NCBI RefSeq assembly: GCF_020539485.1
Contig: NZ_JACDXU010000001.1
Coordinates: forward strand, 930,001 to 994,000
Length of the DNA stretch: 64,000 bases
Direction: 5' to 3'
Source of the DNA: Fulverythrobacter ferritrahens
GTDB taxonomy: Bacteria > Pseudomonadota > Alphaproteobacteria > Sphingomonadales > Sphingomonadaceae
Shown here: piece after piece, positions 1 to 7,845 of the stretch
How the letters are laid out: each line of letters opens with the position of its first letter
Position numbering within the stretch: position 1 is the first letter of the stretch
Translations under genes and position numbers: made by a program
The notes under the pieces: generated by a model
What the model saw: only the letters and a program-made list of their open reading frames with translations
Database searches by the model: none
Told to the model about the DNA's origin: nothing

Positions 1-204
1 ATCGAGCTGGCCCGCGCGGTAATTGCGCAGGAGATGCGTAGGGCATCGCTCGCGCGTATTCCGGCTATCGTCAGTGCCCATGGTGACATCAACAGGCTTG
101 CCGCCCAGGCCCCGACCTATAATTTCGATCCAGCCTTGCTGGTCATGGAAATCGGCAGCTTGCTCGCAAGTGCAGCACAGCCTAGGGAACCGGCCCATGG
201 TTGA
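1..204 (+). CDS. holB: DNA polymerase III delta-prime subunit, C-terminal end (partial)
   Basis: This is the last 67 codons of a gene entering from the left edge; frame 1 is open to a TGA at 202-204. The fragment has the helical, alanine- and leucine-rich look of a clamp-loader C-terminal domain. No catalytic motif is in view, so the call rests mainly on position: in alphaproteobacteria holB usually sits directly upstream of metG and tatD, which follow here. Its end overlaps the metG start by 8 bp, suggesting co-transcription. The product would be part of the DnaX clamp loader that loads the beta sliding clamp. Confidence 0.6.
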   Translation: MELARAVIAQEMRRASLARIPAIVSAHGDINRLAAQAPTYNFDPALLVMEIGSLLASAAQPREPAHG

Positions 205-1747
205 ACCCTATTACATCACTACCGCCATTTCCTATCCCAACGGCCCGCCGCATATCGGCCATGCCTATGAAGCGATTGCGGCCGACGTTGCCGCCCGCTT
301 CCAGCGTTTGATGGGCCGCGAAGTGCGTTTCCAGACGGGAACGGATGAGCACGGCCTCAAGATGGCGCAGAAGGCGCGTGATCTCGGCAAGACACCTCTC
401 GAACTGGCGAGCGATATGTCCGCGCTGTTCCGTGCGATGTGCGATGGGCTTAACGTGTCCTACGATCGCTTCATTCGCACGACGGAAGATGCGCATCATC
501 GCGCCAGCCAGGCGATCTGGCAGGCGATGGAAGCCAATGACGACCTCTATCTGGATCGCTATGAAGGCTGGTATTCGGTTCGCGACGAAGCCTATTATGA
601 CGAGAGCGAGCTCCTGGAAGGGGAAGGGGGCGAAAAGCTCTCCCCTCAAGGCACGCCTGTAGAATGGACGGTGGAGGAAAGCTGGTTCTTCAGGCTTTCA
701 AGGTATCAGAAACCGTTGCTGGCGCTTTACGCCGAGCATCCGGAGTTCATTCAGCCCGACAGCCGCCGCAACGAAGTGCTGCGTTTTGTCGAAGGGGGCC
801 TGCGCGATCTTTCGGTCAGCCGCACCAGCTTCGATTGGGGCGTGAAGGTTCCGGGCCATGATGACCATGTGATGTATGTGTGGGTCGATGCCCTCACCAA
901 TTACATCACCGGCGTCGGCTATCCCGAGGATACGGAGGAATTCCGCAAGTTCTGGCCGGCGAATGTCCATCTGATCGGCAAGGACATCGTTCGCTTCCAT
1001 GCGGTTTACTGGCCTGCCTTCCTGATGAGCGCGGGAATCGCCGTACCGAAGCAGATTTTTGCCCACGGCTTCCTGCTCAATCGCGGCCAGAAGGAATCGA
1101 AATCGCTCGGCAATGTCACCGATCCGATGCAACTGGCCGAACGATATGGCGTGGACATTCTGCGCTACTTCCTGCTGCGTGAAGTTACCTTCGGGCAGGA
1201 TGGCAGCTATTCCACTGAAGCCATTGTAACTCGGGCAAATGCCGAACTGGCAAACAGCTTCGGCAATCTTGCCCAGCGAGTGATGAGCTTCATTGCCAAG
1301 AACTGCAGTGAGGGTTTTACAGCCAGCGCTCCCGTGCTTGAAGCGGATACGGAGTTGCGCGCAAAGGTGAATGCGGCCTGCGCTGCGGAACTGCCGGAAG
1401 CCTTTGGCAAGCTCGCCTTTACCGCTGGCCTCGAAGCCTGGATGCAAGCTGTCTATGCCTGCAATGCCTATGTTGACGAACAGGCGCCTTGGGCTCTTCG
1501 CAAGACCGATCCGGAGCGGATGGAGCGAGTTCTCGCAACGCTCTGCGGCTGTATCCGGGATCTTGCTGTGGCAATTTCTCCTGTAACGCCAACTGCTTCC
1601 GCCAAGATCCTCGATGCCTTGTGCATTCCGGGCGATGCGCGCAGCTTTGCGGCTCTGGCTCACGATAACGCACTAGGTGCCATCAAGGTCGATGCTCCCA
1701 CACCGGTCTTTCCCCGGCTTGAAATGCCGGTGAAGGAGGGCGCCTGA
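197..1747 (+). CDS. metG: Methionyl-tRNA synthetase
   Basis: This enzyme charges tRNA-Met with methionine in the cytoplasm. The class I signature HIGH is at residues 19-22, and the second ATP-binding motif is KESKS at about residues 299-303, where the usual form is KMSKS. No zinc-knuckle cysteines are seen in the connecting peptide, and there is no C-terminal tRNA-binding EMAP domain, consistent with the short form of about 516 residues. The ATG at 197 was chosen because family homology begins there; an open frame continues upstream to 23 but has no family resemblance. Its stop overlaps the tatD start (TGATG), so the two are translationally coupled. Confidence 0.96.
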   Translation: MVEPYYITTAISYPNGPPHIGHAYEAIAADVAARFQRLMGREVRFQTGTDEHGLKMAQKARDLGKTPLELASDMSALFRAMCDGLNVSYDRFIRTTEDAHHRASQAIWQAMEANDDLYLDRYEGWYSVRDEAYYDESELLEGEGGEKLSPQGTPVEWTVEESWFFRLSRYQKPLLALYAEHPEFIQPDSRRNEVLRFVEGGLRDLSVSRTSFDWGVKVPGHDDHVMYVWVDALTNYITGVGYPEDTEEFRKFWPANVHLIGKDIVRFHAVYWPAFLMSAGIAVPKQIFAHGFLLNRGQKESKSLGNVTDPMQLAERYGVDILRYFLLREVTFGQDGSYSTEAIVTRANAELANSFGNLAQRVMSFIAKNCSEGFTASAPVLEADTELRAKVNAACAAELPEAFGKLAFTAGLEAWMQAVYACNAYVDEQAPWALRKTDPERMERVLATLCGCIRDLAVAISPVTPTASAKILDALCIPGDARSFAALAHDNALGAIKVDAPTPVFPRLEMPVKEGA

Positions 1748-2523
1748 TGCTTGTCGATAGCCACTGCCACCTGGAGTATAAGGGGTTGGTGGAGGATCAG
1801 CAGGGCGTGCTCGATCGGGCGCGTCAGGCTGGTGTGCATGGCTTCCTCAATATTTCCACCCGCAAGAGCGAGTGGGAGCGGGTTGTGAACACCGCTGCGC
1901 GCGAGGCGGATGTGTGGGCCAGCGTGGGCATCCACCCCCATGAGGCGGATGGTCACGCCGATCTTGGCGCAGCCGCCTTGCTGGAGGCGGCGCAGCATCC
2001 CAAGGTGATCGGGATCGGTGAGACCGGGCTCGATTATTATTACGACAAATCCGATCGGCAGGTACAGCAGGCATTGTTCCGCACGCATATCGACGTGGCG
2101 CGTCAAACCGGCCTGCCTCTCATCGTGCACACTCGGGACGCTGAAGAAGATACGGCAGCGATCCTTCGCGAGGAAATGGAGAAGGGGGCTTTCCCCGCTC
2201 TGATCCACTGTTTCACCGCTTCGGCCGATTTCGCGCGCCTCATGCTCGATCTCGGGCTGACGATTTCAATTTCAGGAATTGTGACCTTCAAAAACGCCAA
2301 GGATCTTCAGGAAGTCGCATCGTGGATTCCACGAGACCGGCTTCTTGTGGAAACGGACAGTCCATTCCTCGCTCCTGTTCCGCATCGCGGGAAACCCTGC
2401 GAGCCCGCCTTCGTGGCGGCCACGGCTGCCTTTGTGGCTGAGTTGCGAGGGGAAACGCTTGGCGTGCTGGCCGAATATACCACCCGAAACTTTCACGCTT
2501 TGTTCCGAAAGGCGGTGGCGTGA
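1747..2523 (+). CDS. tatD: TatD-family metal-dependent DNase/hydrolase
   Basis: This is a TIM-barrel metallohydrolase of the TatD/YcfH family, 258 residues, the usual length. Metal ligands are visible as the HxH pair (H6, H8), E92 in a GETGLD motif, H128, H154 and D204 in the ETDSPFL motif. Family members are 3'-5' DNases or deacylase-like hydrolases linked to DNA repair and quality control; the substrate here cannot be read from sequence. The start ATG shares its A with the metG stop, and its own end overlaps the next gene by 4 bp, so it lies in a tightly coupled operon. Confidence 0.93.
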   Translation: MLVDSHCHLEYKGLVEDQQGVLDRARQAGVHGFLNISTRKSEWERVVNTAAREADVWASVGIHPHEADGHADLGAAALLEAAQHPKVIGIGETGLDYYYDKSDRQVQQALFRTHIDVARQTGLPLIVHTRDAEEDTAAILREEMEKGAFPALIHCFTASADFARLMLDLGLTISISGIVTFKNAKDLQEVASWIPRDRLLVETDSPFLAPVPHRGKPCEPAFVAATAAFVAELRGETLGVLAEYTTRNFHALFRKAVA

Positions 2524-3287
2524 AAGTTCTCATTCTCGGGTCGGGAACATCCACGGGCGTTCCCCGAATTGGAAATGATTGGGGAAATTGCGACCCCGAC
2601 GAGCCCCGCAACCGTCGGACCCGCGTATCGATCCTCGTTGAAAGCGAACAAGGCAATCGTCTGCTGGTAGATACATCCACGGACCTTCGCCAGCAATTGC
2701 TGGCCAATGATATCGAGCGGGTCGACGGAATCTTCTGGACACATGATCATGCCGATCATTGCCACGGGATAGATGACCTGCGGGTGATGCGCTATGGCCG
2801 CGCAGCGCCTTTGCCGGGGTTTGGATCCACGGAAACGGTTCATCGGCTCAGGCAGCGTTTCAGCTATGTCTTTGCAGGTCAGTACGGTTATCCCACGATC
2901 GTCGAACTGGAGACGCTCGACCGTCTGAGATGCCATGCCGGATTTGGCGTCAGCTGGTGCCAGATGCCTCATGGACCGACAGAATCCACTGGTTACCGCT
3001 TCGAGTGCGATGGCAAATCTATTGCCTATGCTACTGATTATAGCGCCATTACCGCCGAAATGGTCCGCCTTTTCCATGGCGTTGACATTCTGGTGACTGA
3101 TTGCCTGAGGCGCGAACCGCATCCAACGCATGCCCATTTGGCGATGGCGATCGAACTTGGAGACGCCTGCCGCGCGGGCAAGACCGTGCTGACACATCTC
3201 GACAAGAGCATGGATTATCAGACGATCCAGGATGAGGTGCCCAAGGGTGTGTTCGTCGGCTATGACGGCATGGTGGTGGAGCCATAG
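2520..3287 (+). CDS. MBL-fold metallohydrolase, PhnP-like
   Basis: This is a metallo-beta-lactamase-fold hydrolase of 255 residues. The glycine-rich start (LGSGTSTGVP, residues 6-15) and the metal-binding THDHADH motif at residues 74-80 are typical of the PhnP / phosphoribosyl cyclic phosphodiesterase branch. It is not in a phn operon, so its physiological substrate is unknown; a cyclic phosphodiester is a reasonable guess. Translation probably starts at the GTG at 2520, which overlaps the tatD stop (GTGA). The metG-tatD-MBL order is common in alphaproteobacteria. Confidence 0.88.
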   Translation: MKVLILGSGTSTGVPRIGNDWGNCDPDEPRNRRTRVSILVESEQGNRLLVDTSTDLRQQLLANDIERVDGIFWTHDHADHCHGIDDLRVMRYGRAAPLPGFGSTETVHRLRQRFSYVFAGQYGYPTIVELETLDRLRCHAGFGVSWCQMPHGPTESTGYRFECDGKSIAYATDYSAITAEMVRLFHGVDILVTDCLRREPHPTHAHLAMAIELGDACRAGKTVLTHLDKSMDYQTIQDEVPKGVFVGYDGMVVEP

Positions 3288-3296
3288 GAGCTTTCG

Positions 3297-3464
3297 ATGT
3301 ACGGCAGTTGGGTATCGGTCGTCGCGTTGCTGGGATGGCTGATACTTGCCGTGAGCGCTTATTCCGGAATGCGTTTGAGATGGCGTAAAAGTCTGGTCAT
3401 GGCACTGATGTGGGCTACGATCTTCACGTCGATGACCCTGATAATCAGATGGATGGGCGTTTGA
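3297..3464 (+). CDS. Small predicted membrane protein (55 aa)
   Basis: A 55-codon frame begins 9 bp after the MBL gene, behind the ribosome-binding sequence AGGAG (3287-3291). The product has two hydrophobic stretches (about residues 5-22 and 35-52) separated by a short basic segment (R-L-R-W-R-K), as expected of a two-pass inner-membrane protein with a positively charged cytoplasmic loop. I do not recognise a family. Spacing and the good ribosome-binding site suggest it is the last gene of the metG operon. No function can be assigned. Confidence 0.68.
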   Translation: MYGSWVSVVALLGWLILAVSAYSGMRLRWRKSLVMALMWATIFTSMTLIIRWMGV

Positions 3465-3511
3465 ATATGCCGTTGCTGAGCGCCACAGCAGGCCTGCCTT
3501 CGGAATACCCC

Positions 3512-3541
3512 TTGTCCAATATTTAACATAATACTTATTAT
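3512..3541 (+). promoter_or_regulatory. Possible mazG promoter with AT-rich inverted repeat
   Basis: Within a short AT-rich island before mazG, TTGTCC (3512-3517) and TATTAT (3536-3541) are separated by 18 bp and resemble -35 and -10 elements. The -10 is half of a perfect inverted repeat (ATAATA, CT, TATTAT; 3528-3541). The implied start point would leave a leader of only about 12 nt. The match is modest and the assignment is tentative. Confidence 0.3.
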
Positions 3542-3560
3542 CATTCTTCGTGAGCTAGCC

Positions 3561-4316
3561 ATGTCCGAACAGTTGAACCGCCTTCTCAGCATTATGGCCC
3601 GCCTGCGCGATCCCCACGCTGGCTGCGAATGGGATGTTGCGCAGACCTTCCGGACGATTGCTCCTTACACGATTGAGGAAGCCTATGAGGTGGCCGATGC
3701 CATCGACCGTAACGACATGGAAGATCTTCGCGGAGAACTTGGAGATCTGCTGCTTCAGGTGGTCTTCCATGCGCGAATGGCCGAGGAAGCTGGTCATTTC
3801 GACTTCAGCGACGTTGCTCGCGCGATTGCCGACAAGATGGAGGCTCGCCACCCCCACGTCTTTGGCGACAGTCATTCGCCAGGCTGGGAAGCGCTGAAAG
3901 AGCGGGAGCGCAGTGCTGCCGGCGCCACGAGTGCGATGGACGGGGTTGCGCGAGCATTGCCGGCATTGCTGCGGGCGGAGAAGCTGCAAAAACGGGCTGC
4001 CCGGGTGGGTTTCGACTGGCCGGACGTGACCGGGCCGGAAGCCAAGCTGGTCGAGGAAATGGCGGAATTGCGCGAGGCTGACGCGGCTTCCCGGCTTGAG
4101 GAAGCTGGCGATGTGCTGTTCGCCGCGGTTAATCTTGTGCGCGCCTATGGTATTGCGCCAGAGGATGCGTTGCGCGCGACCAATGACAAGTTCGAGCGGC
4201 GTTTTCGTGCCATGGAGGAACTTTCCTCCGGTAAATTCAACGAACTCAGCCTGGATGAGCAGGAGGTTCTCTGGCAGCGCGTCAAAAAGACTGAAAACAC
4301 GCTCAAAAACGGATAG
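3561..4316 (+). CDS. mazG: Nucleoside triphosphate pyrophosphohydrolase MazG
   Basis: MazG hydrolyses NTPs and dNTPs to monophosphates and pyrophosphate, cleaning the nucleotide pool. The 251-residue protein has two tandem all-alpha MazG domains. The first begins with the hallmark C-E-W-D-x-x-Q-T segment and E-E-A-Y-E-V metal-binding helix within the first 50 residues, followed by the EL-x-D-LL-x-Q motif. The second, from about residue 135, carries E-E-x-x-E-L and E-x-G-D-V-L-F-A motifs. It is convergent with hflX, 37 bp away; mazG lying beside hfq and hflX is a recurring arrangement. Confidence 0.95.
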   Translation: MSEQLNRLLSIMARLRDPHAGCEWDVAQTFRTIAPYTIEEAYEVADAIDRNDMEDLRGELGDLLLQVVFHARMAEEAGHFDFSDVARAIADKMEARHPHVFGDSHSPGWEALKERERSAAGATSAMDGVARALPALLRAEKLQKRAARVGFDWPDVTGPEAKLVEEMAELREADAASRLEEAGDVLFAAVNLVRAYGIAPEDALRATNDKFERRFRAMEELSSGKFNELSLDEQEVLWQRVKKTENTLKNG

Positions 4317-4353
4317 CTAGGCGTCACCATAGCCATGAGTGATGCAAGTCCCC

Positions 4354-5655
4354 TTAAAGCGATGAGTAGCGCCCGAACTCCTTCGGGGTGAGGCGTACCG
4401 TCATCCGCATGCGGGCATCCCCTTCTCCTACCCCTTCCCCGGCGACCTGCTCTTCAGCCAGAACTTCCCCATGAGCATGAAGCCAGGCAATGCGCTGGCC
4501 ATCACTCATGGGAACTAAAAATTCATAGGTCTTTGCATTTTCTGTCAGTAGTTTGCTGAGTAATTCGAACAGATCTTCGAGGCCAAATCCGGTGACCGCG
4601 GAGATCGGCACAATGCGATCATCCCCTTGGGTCAGTTCGGCCAGCTCTACCTTGCGATTTTCATCCAGAAGATCCCATTTGTTCCACGCCTCGATAATCG
4701 GGATGCGGCTTTCTCCCCCTTCCCCTTCGATCACATCGAGGTCAGTGAGAATTTCCAGCACCTGGATTTTCTGCGTCTGGTTGGCCGGGTTGGCCATATC
4801 GCGCACATGCACGATCACATCGGCAGCCGTGACTTCTTCCAGCGTTGCCCGAAATGCGGCGACCAGTTGCGTAGGCAGATCGGAAATGAATCCCACCGTG
4901 TCGGAAAGGATCGCCTTTTCCACGCCCGGCAACCGAATTGCCCGCATGGTCGGATCAAGCGTGGCGAAGAGCAAATCTTCCGCCATCACATCCGCGCCTG
5001 TCACGCGGTTGAACAGGGTTGACTTGCCGGCATTGGTGTAACCCACCAGCGCGATTACCGGCCAGGGCGCCTTGCCACGCCTTTCGCGGTGAAGCGCCCG
5101 GGTCTTGCGCACCTGATCCAGTTCCTTGCGCAGCCGCCCCATGCGGGTACGGATCATGCGTCGATCGGCCTCGATCTGCGTTTCACCGGGCCCGCCCAGG
5201 AAGCCGAAGCCGCCGCGCTGCCGTTCGAGGTGGGTCCAGCTGCGGACGAGGCGGCTCTGTTGGTAATCCAGATGCGCCAGTTCGACCTGCAGCCGCCCTT
5301 CGGCGGTAGCAGCCCGCTCCCCGAAAATCTCCAGGATCAGCCCCGTCCGATCAATGACCTTTCGCTTGAGCTTTTCTTCCAGGTTGCGCTGCTGGATCGC
5401 GCTGAGCGAGCCATCGACGATGACAAGCTCCGCCTCCTCAAGAGTGCAGGCGGTAGCGATGCGCTCTATCTGGCCTTCACCGAATAAGGTAGCCGCCCGC
5501 ACATCGCGGATCGGCACGATGAAGGCATCGGCCACGATAATGCCGATCGCGAGGGCAAGGCCGCGCGCTTCCTCAAGCCGGGCTTCAGGTTCTTCGCTGC
5601 GGCGTTGCCCTCTGATATCCGGGCACACAACCACGGCACGCGCACCGCGCGTCAC
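4354..5655 (-). CDS. hflX: Ribosome-associated GTPase HflX
   Basis: HflX is a translational GTPase that splits stalled or heat-damaged 70S ribosomes. The N-terminal HflX domain with its glycine-rich segment (GGFGFLGGPGETQIE) precedes a coiled region and a G domain with P-loop GYTNAGKSTLF, switch II DTVGF and the NKWD base-recognition motif. At 433 residues it is full length. The start is a GTG at 5655, very close to a GGGGAGG sequence; a second GTG 7 codons in is better spaced, so the exact start is uncertain. It lies 26 bp downstream of hfq and is likely co-transcribed with it. Confidence 0.95.
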   Translation of the reverse strand: MTRGARAVVVCPDIRGQRRSEEPEARLEEARGLALAIGIIVADAFIVPIRDVRAATLFGEGQIERIATACTLEEAELVIVDGSLSAIQQRNLEEKLKRKVIDRTGLILEIFGERAATAEGRLQVELAHLDYQQSRLVRSWTHLERQRGGFGFLGGPGETQIEADRRMIRTRMGRLRKELDQVRKTRALHRERRGKAPWPVIALVGYTNAGKSTLFNRVTGADVMAEDLLFATLDPTMRAIRLPGVEKAILSDTVGFISDLPTQLVAAFRATLEEVTAADVIVHVRDMANPANQTQKIQVLEILTDLDVIEGEGGESRIPIIEAWNKWDLLDENRKVELAELTQGDDRIVPISAVTGFGLEDLFELLSKLLTENAKTYEFLVPMSDGQRIAWLHAHGEVLAEEQVAGEGVGEGDARMRMTVRLTPKEFGRYSSL

Positions 5656-5681
5656 CTCCCCAGCAAGTTCGTCGGTAAAGG

Positions 5682-6257
5682 TCAGGCGCCCTCGCCTTCA
5701 CCGTCCCAATCGCCGGTCAGATCGACAGGCGAAGCGGGCTGGATGGTCGAAACCGCATGCTTATAGGCAAGCTGCACGAAGCCTTCACGCTCCAGCAACA
5801 TGCAGAAAAGATCATAGGCGGCGATCCGGCCCTGCAGCATCACGCCGTTCACGAGGAACATGGTGACGCTGACGCCCGCGTCGCGCACGCTGCCAAGGAA
5901 CACGTCCTGCAACAGGCGCTGCTTCTTGCCGCCATCCACGCCAGAGGCGAATTGTTCCGCATCCACGGGTGCGCCGGGCATGATCGTGGAGATCGCGTGC
6001 TTGTAAACCAGCTGCGACTGTCCGTCGCGCCGAAGCAGGATCGAGAAATTGTCGAACCAGGTCACGATGCCCTGCAACTTCACGCCCTTGACGAGGAACA
6101 TCGTCACCGGCGTCTTGTTCTTGCGAAGCAGGTTGAGGAACGCATCCTGCAGGCTCTGCCCACCCTTGGCGGCCGGGGCCGGTTTGACGGGGGCGGCACT
6201 GGATACAGCAGGCTCGGGGGCAGGCTTGGGCCGTGCCGACAGGGTTCTTCCGGTCAT
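5682..6257 (-). CDS. hfq: RNA chaperone Hfq with two tandem Sm domains
   Basis: Hfq binds small RNAs and mRNAs and promotes their pairing. Canonical Hfq is about 70-100 residues with one Sm fold, but this 191-residue protein contains two. Domain 1 (about residues 33-98) keeps the QSLQD start, the KG-x-KLQG Sm1 turn and the YKHAIST Sm2 motif (Y85-K86-H87). Domain 2 (about 113-178) has LLQD, NG-x-MLQG and YKHAVST (Y165-K166-H167). The first 30 residues are proline/alanine-rich and the C-terminus is acidic. A hexamer-like ring could therefore be built from three chains; that is inference. The ATG at 6257 follows AAGGAG; an in-frame upstream start at 6326 is unsupported. Confidence 0.95.
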   Translation of the reverse strand: MTGRTLSARPKPAPEPAVSSAAPVKPAPAAKGGQSLQDAFLNLLRKNKTPVTMFLVKGVKLQGIVTWFDNFSILLRRDGQSQLVYKHAISTIMPGAPVDAEQFASGVDGGKKQRLLQDVFLGSVRDAGVSVTMFLVNGVMLQGRIAAYDLFCMLLEREGFVQLAYKHAVSTIQPASPVDLTGDWDGEGEGA

Positions 6258-6364
6258 GAAACTGACTCCTTGTTGTTGGCAGCCGCGATTGCGGTTCCGC
6301 GTTCTGGCTGGCTCACCTCGTTCCATATGAAACGGATTCGGCGTTACAGCCGGATAGCAAAGCT

Positions 6365-6394
6365 AGTGTAGTGCGAGTTCGTCCGAAGCGGCAA
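6365..6394 (-). promoter_or_regulatory. Possible hfq promoter
   Basis: Reading the minus strand in the 180-bp gap between ntrX and hfq, TTGCCG (6394-6389) and TACACT (6370-6365) are 18 bp apart and resemble housekeeping -35 and -10 boxes. Transcription would begin about 100 nt before the hfq start codon. This would give hfq-hflX a promoter separate from the ntr genes upstream. The match is imperfect. Confidence 0.28.
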
Positions 6395-6437
6395 GAATTT
6401 TGTGCAACTGCGAACAATCCTGTCACTTTCCAGCCTT

Positions 6438-7820
6438 TCAGGAGGGATCTTCTCCTTCCCTTTCAGCCATTCCCAACAACTTGAGCTTGCGATGCAGGGC
6501 AGAGCGCTCCATCCCGATGAAGCCCGCCGTCTTTGAGATATTACCCGAGAAACGGCGGATCTGGATACGCAGATATTCCCGTTCAAAGCTTTCGCGCGCC
6601 TCCCGCAGGGGGACACCCATCAGGGAGGTGATCCCCGGCCCGCTGCCCATTTTACCGCCCGTGATTTCCGGAGGAAGCATGTCGGGTTCGATCCGCGCGA
6701 GCTTGTCACGCGGAGTGAGGATAACCGTGCGTTCGATGACGTTGCGCAACTGCCGGACATTGCCCGGCCAGTCATAGGCCTGCAGCGCGGCCATCGCCTC
6801 GGACGAGACAACCGGAGGGGTGATGCCCTGCTCGGCCGAAAAACGCGTGAAGAAATGATCCGCCAGGCTGGGAATATCCTCCCGCCGTTCGGCGAGTGGC
6901 GGAATCCCCACGGGCACGACATTCAGTCGGTAAAACAGATCCTCGCGAAAACGCTTTTCAACGATTTCTCGCTCAAGCTCGCGGGAGCTTGAGGAAACCA
7001 CTCTTACGTCCACGGCGATCTGCCGGGTGCCGCCCGCGCGAACGAAACTCTGTTCCGTCAGAACGCGCAGGATGCGGGCCTGAGTGCTTTCGGGCATGTC
7101 GGCCACTTCATCGAGATAAAGGGTGCCCCCGTCGGCCATTTCCAGCAAGCCGGCCCGCACCAGCTTGCCGTCAGCCTCCTCGCCGAACAGCTCCTGCTCA
7201 AAGCGTTCGGGAGTGATGCGAGCCGAATTGACCGTGACGAAGGCCTTGTCCGCGCGCGGGCTCCAGGCGTGAAGCAGACGCGCGGCCACTTCCTTGCCGG
7301 CCCCTGCCGGGCCAGTGATGAGCACCCGGCTTCCGGTATTGGCCACTCGCTTCAGCGTGGCTCGCACCTGATTGATAGCACTGGAATTGCCTGTGAATTC
7401 GTCATTCTTGATCAGGCCTTCGCGCAGGCGGGCATTCTCGCGCCGCAGACGCTCGGTTTCCGTCGCTCTGCTGACGAGGTGCAGCAGGCGTTCTGCCTCG
7501 AACGGCTTTTCGATGAAATCCATTGCCCCGCGGCTGACGGCGGAAACGGCCGTGTCGATATTGCCGTGGCCGGAAAAGATGATCACCGGCAATTCGGGCT
7601 CGCGCTGCTTGATCGCATCGAGCACTTCGAGCCCGTCCATCGGGCTGCCATGCAACCAGACGTCGAGCAGGACCAGGCTGGGCCGTTTTTCGTCAATCGC
7701 AGCAAGCGCGGATGTGCTGTCACCGGCGGTACGGCATTCATAGCCCTCATCGCTGAGTACACCGGCGACGAGTTCGCGAATGTCTCGCTCGTCGTCCACA
7801 ACGAGGATGTCGAGCGCCAT
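6438..7820 (-). CDS. ntrX: Nitrogen-related response regulator NtrX (no GAFTGA loop)
   Basis: NtrX is the response regulator partner of the membrane kinase NtrY. The 460-residue protein has a receiver domain (phosphoacceptor D53; acidic pair D9-D10), an AAA+ domain with Walker A GPAGAGKE (170-177) and Walker B GGTLYLDE (231-238), and a C-terminal Fis-type helix-turn-helix. Where sigma-54 activators carry GAFTGA, this protein reads ELFGEEADGKLVRAG, so contact with sigma-54 is doubtful and a role as a direct DNA-binding regulator is more likely. The ATG at 7820 follows GGAGAAG and lies 25 bp after ntrY. Confidence 0.95.
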   Translation of the reverse strand: MALDILVVDDERDIRELVAGVLSDEGYECRTAGDSTSALAAIDEKRPSLVLLDVWLHGSPMDGLEVLDAIKQREPELPVIIFSGHGNIDTAVSAVSRGAMDFIEKPFEAERLLHLVSRATETERLRRENARLREGLIKNDEFTGNSSAINQVRATLKRVANTGSRVLITGPAGAGKEVAARLLHAWSPRADKAFVTVNSARITPERFEQELFGEEADGKLVRAGLLEMADGGTLYLDEVADMPESTQARILRVLTEQSFVRAGGTRQIAVDVRVVSSSSRELEREIVEKRFREDLFYRLNVVPVGIPPLAERREDIPSLADHFFTRFSAEQGITPPVVSSEAMAALQAYDWPGNVRQLRNVIERTVILTPRDKLARIEPDMLPPEITGGKMGSGPGITSLMGVPLREARESFEREYLRIQIRRFSGNISKTAGFIGMERSALHRKLKLLGMAEREGEDPS

Positions 7821-7845
7821 CAGATCTTCTCCATTGCAAAAATTA

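Noticed and set aside
4321-4345. Weak hairpin between mazG and hflX
   Set aside because: The stem is 7 bp with a wobble, the loop is long and there is no T-tract, so it was not called a terminator.
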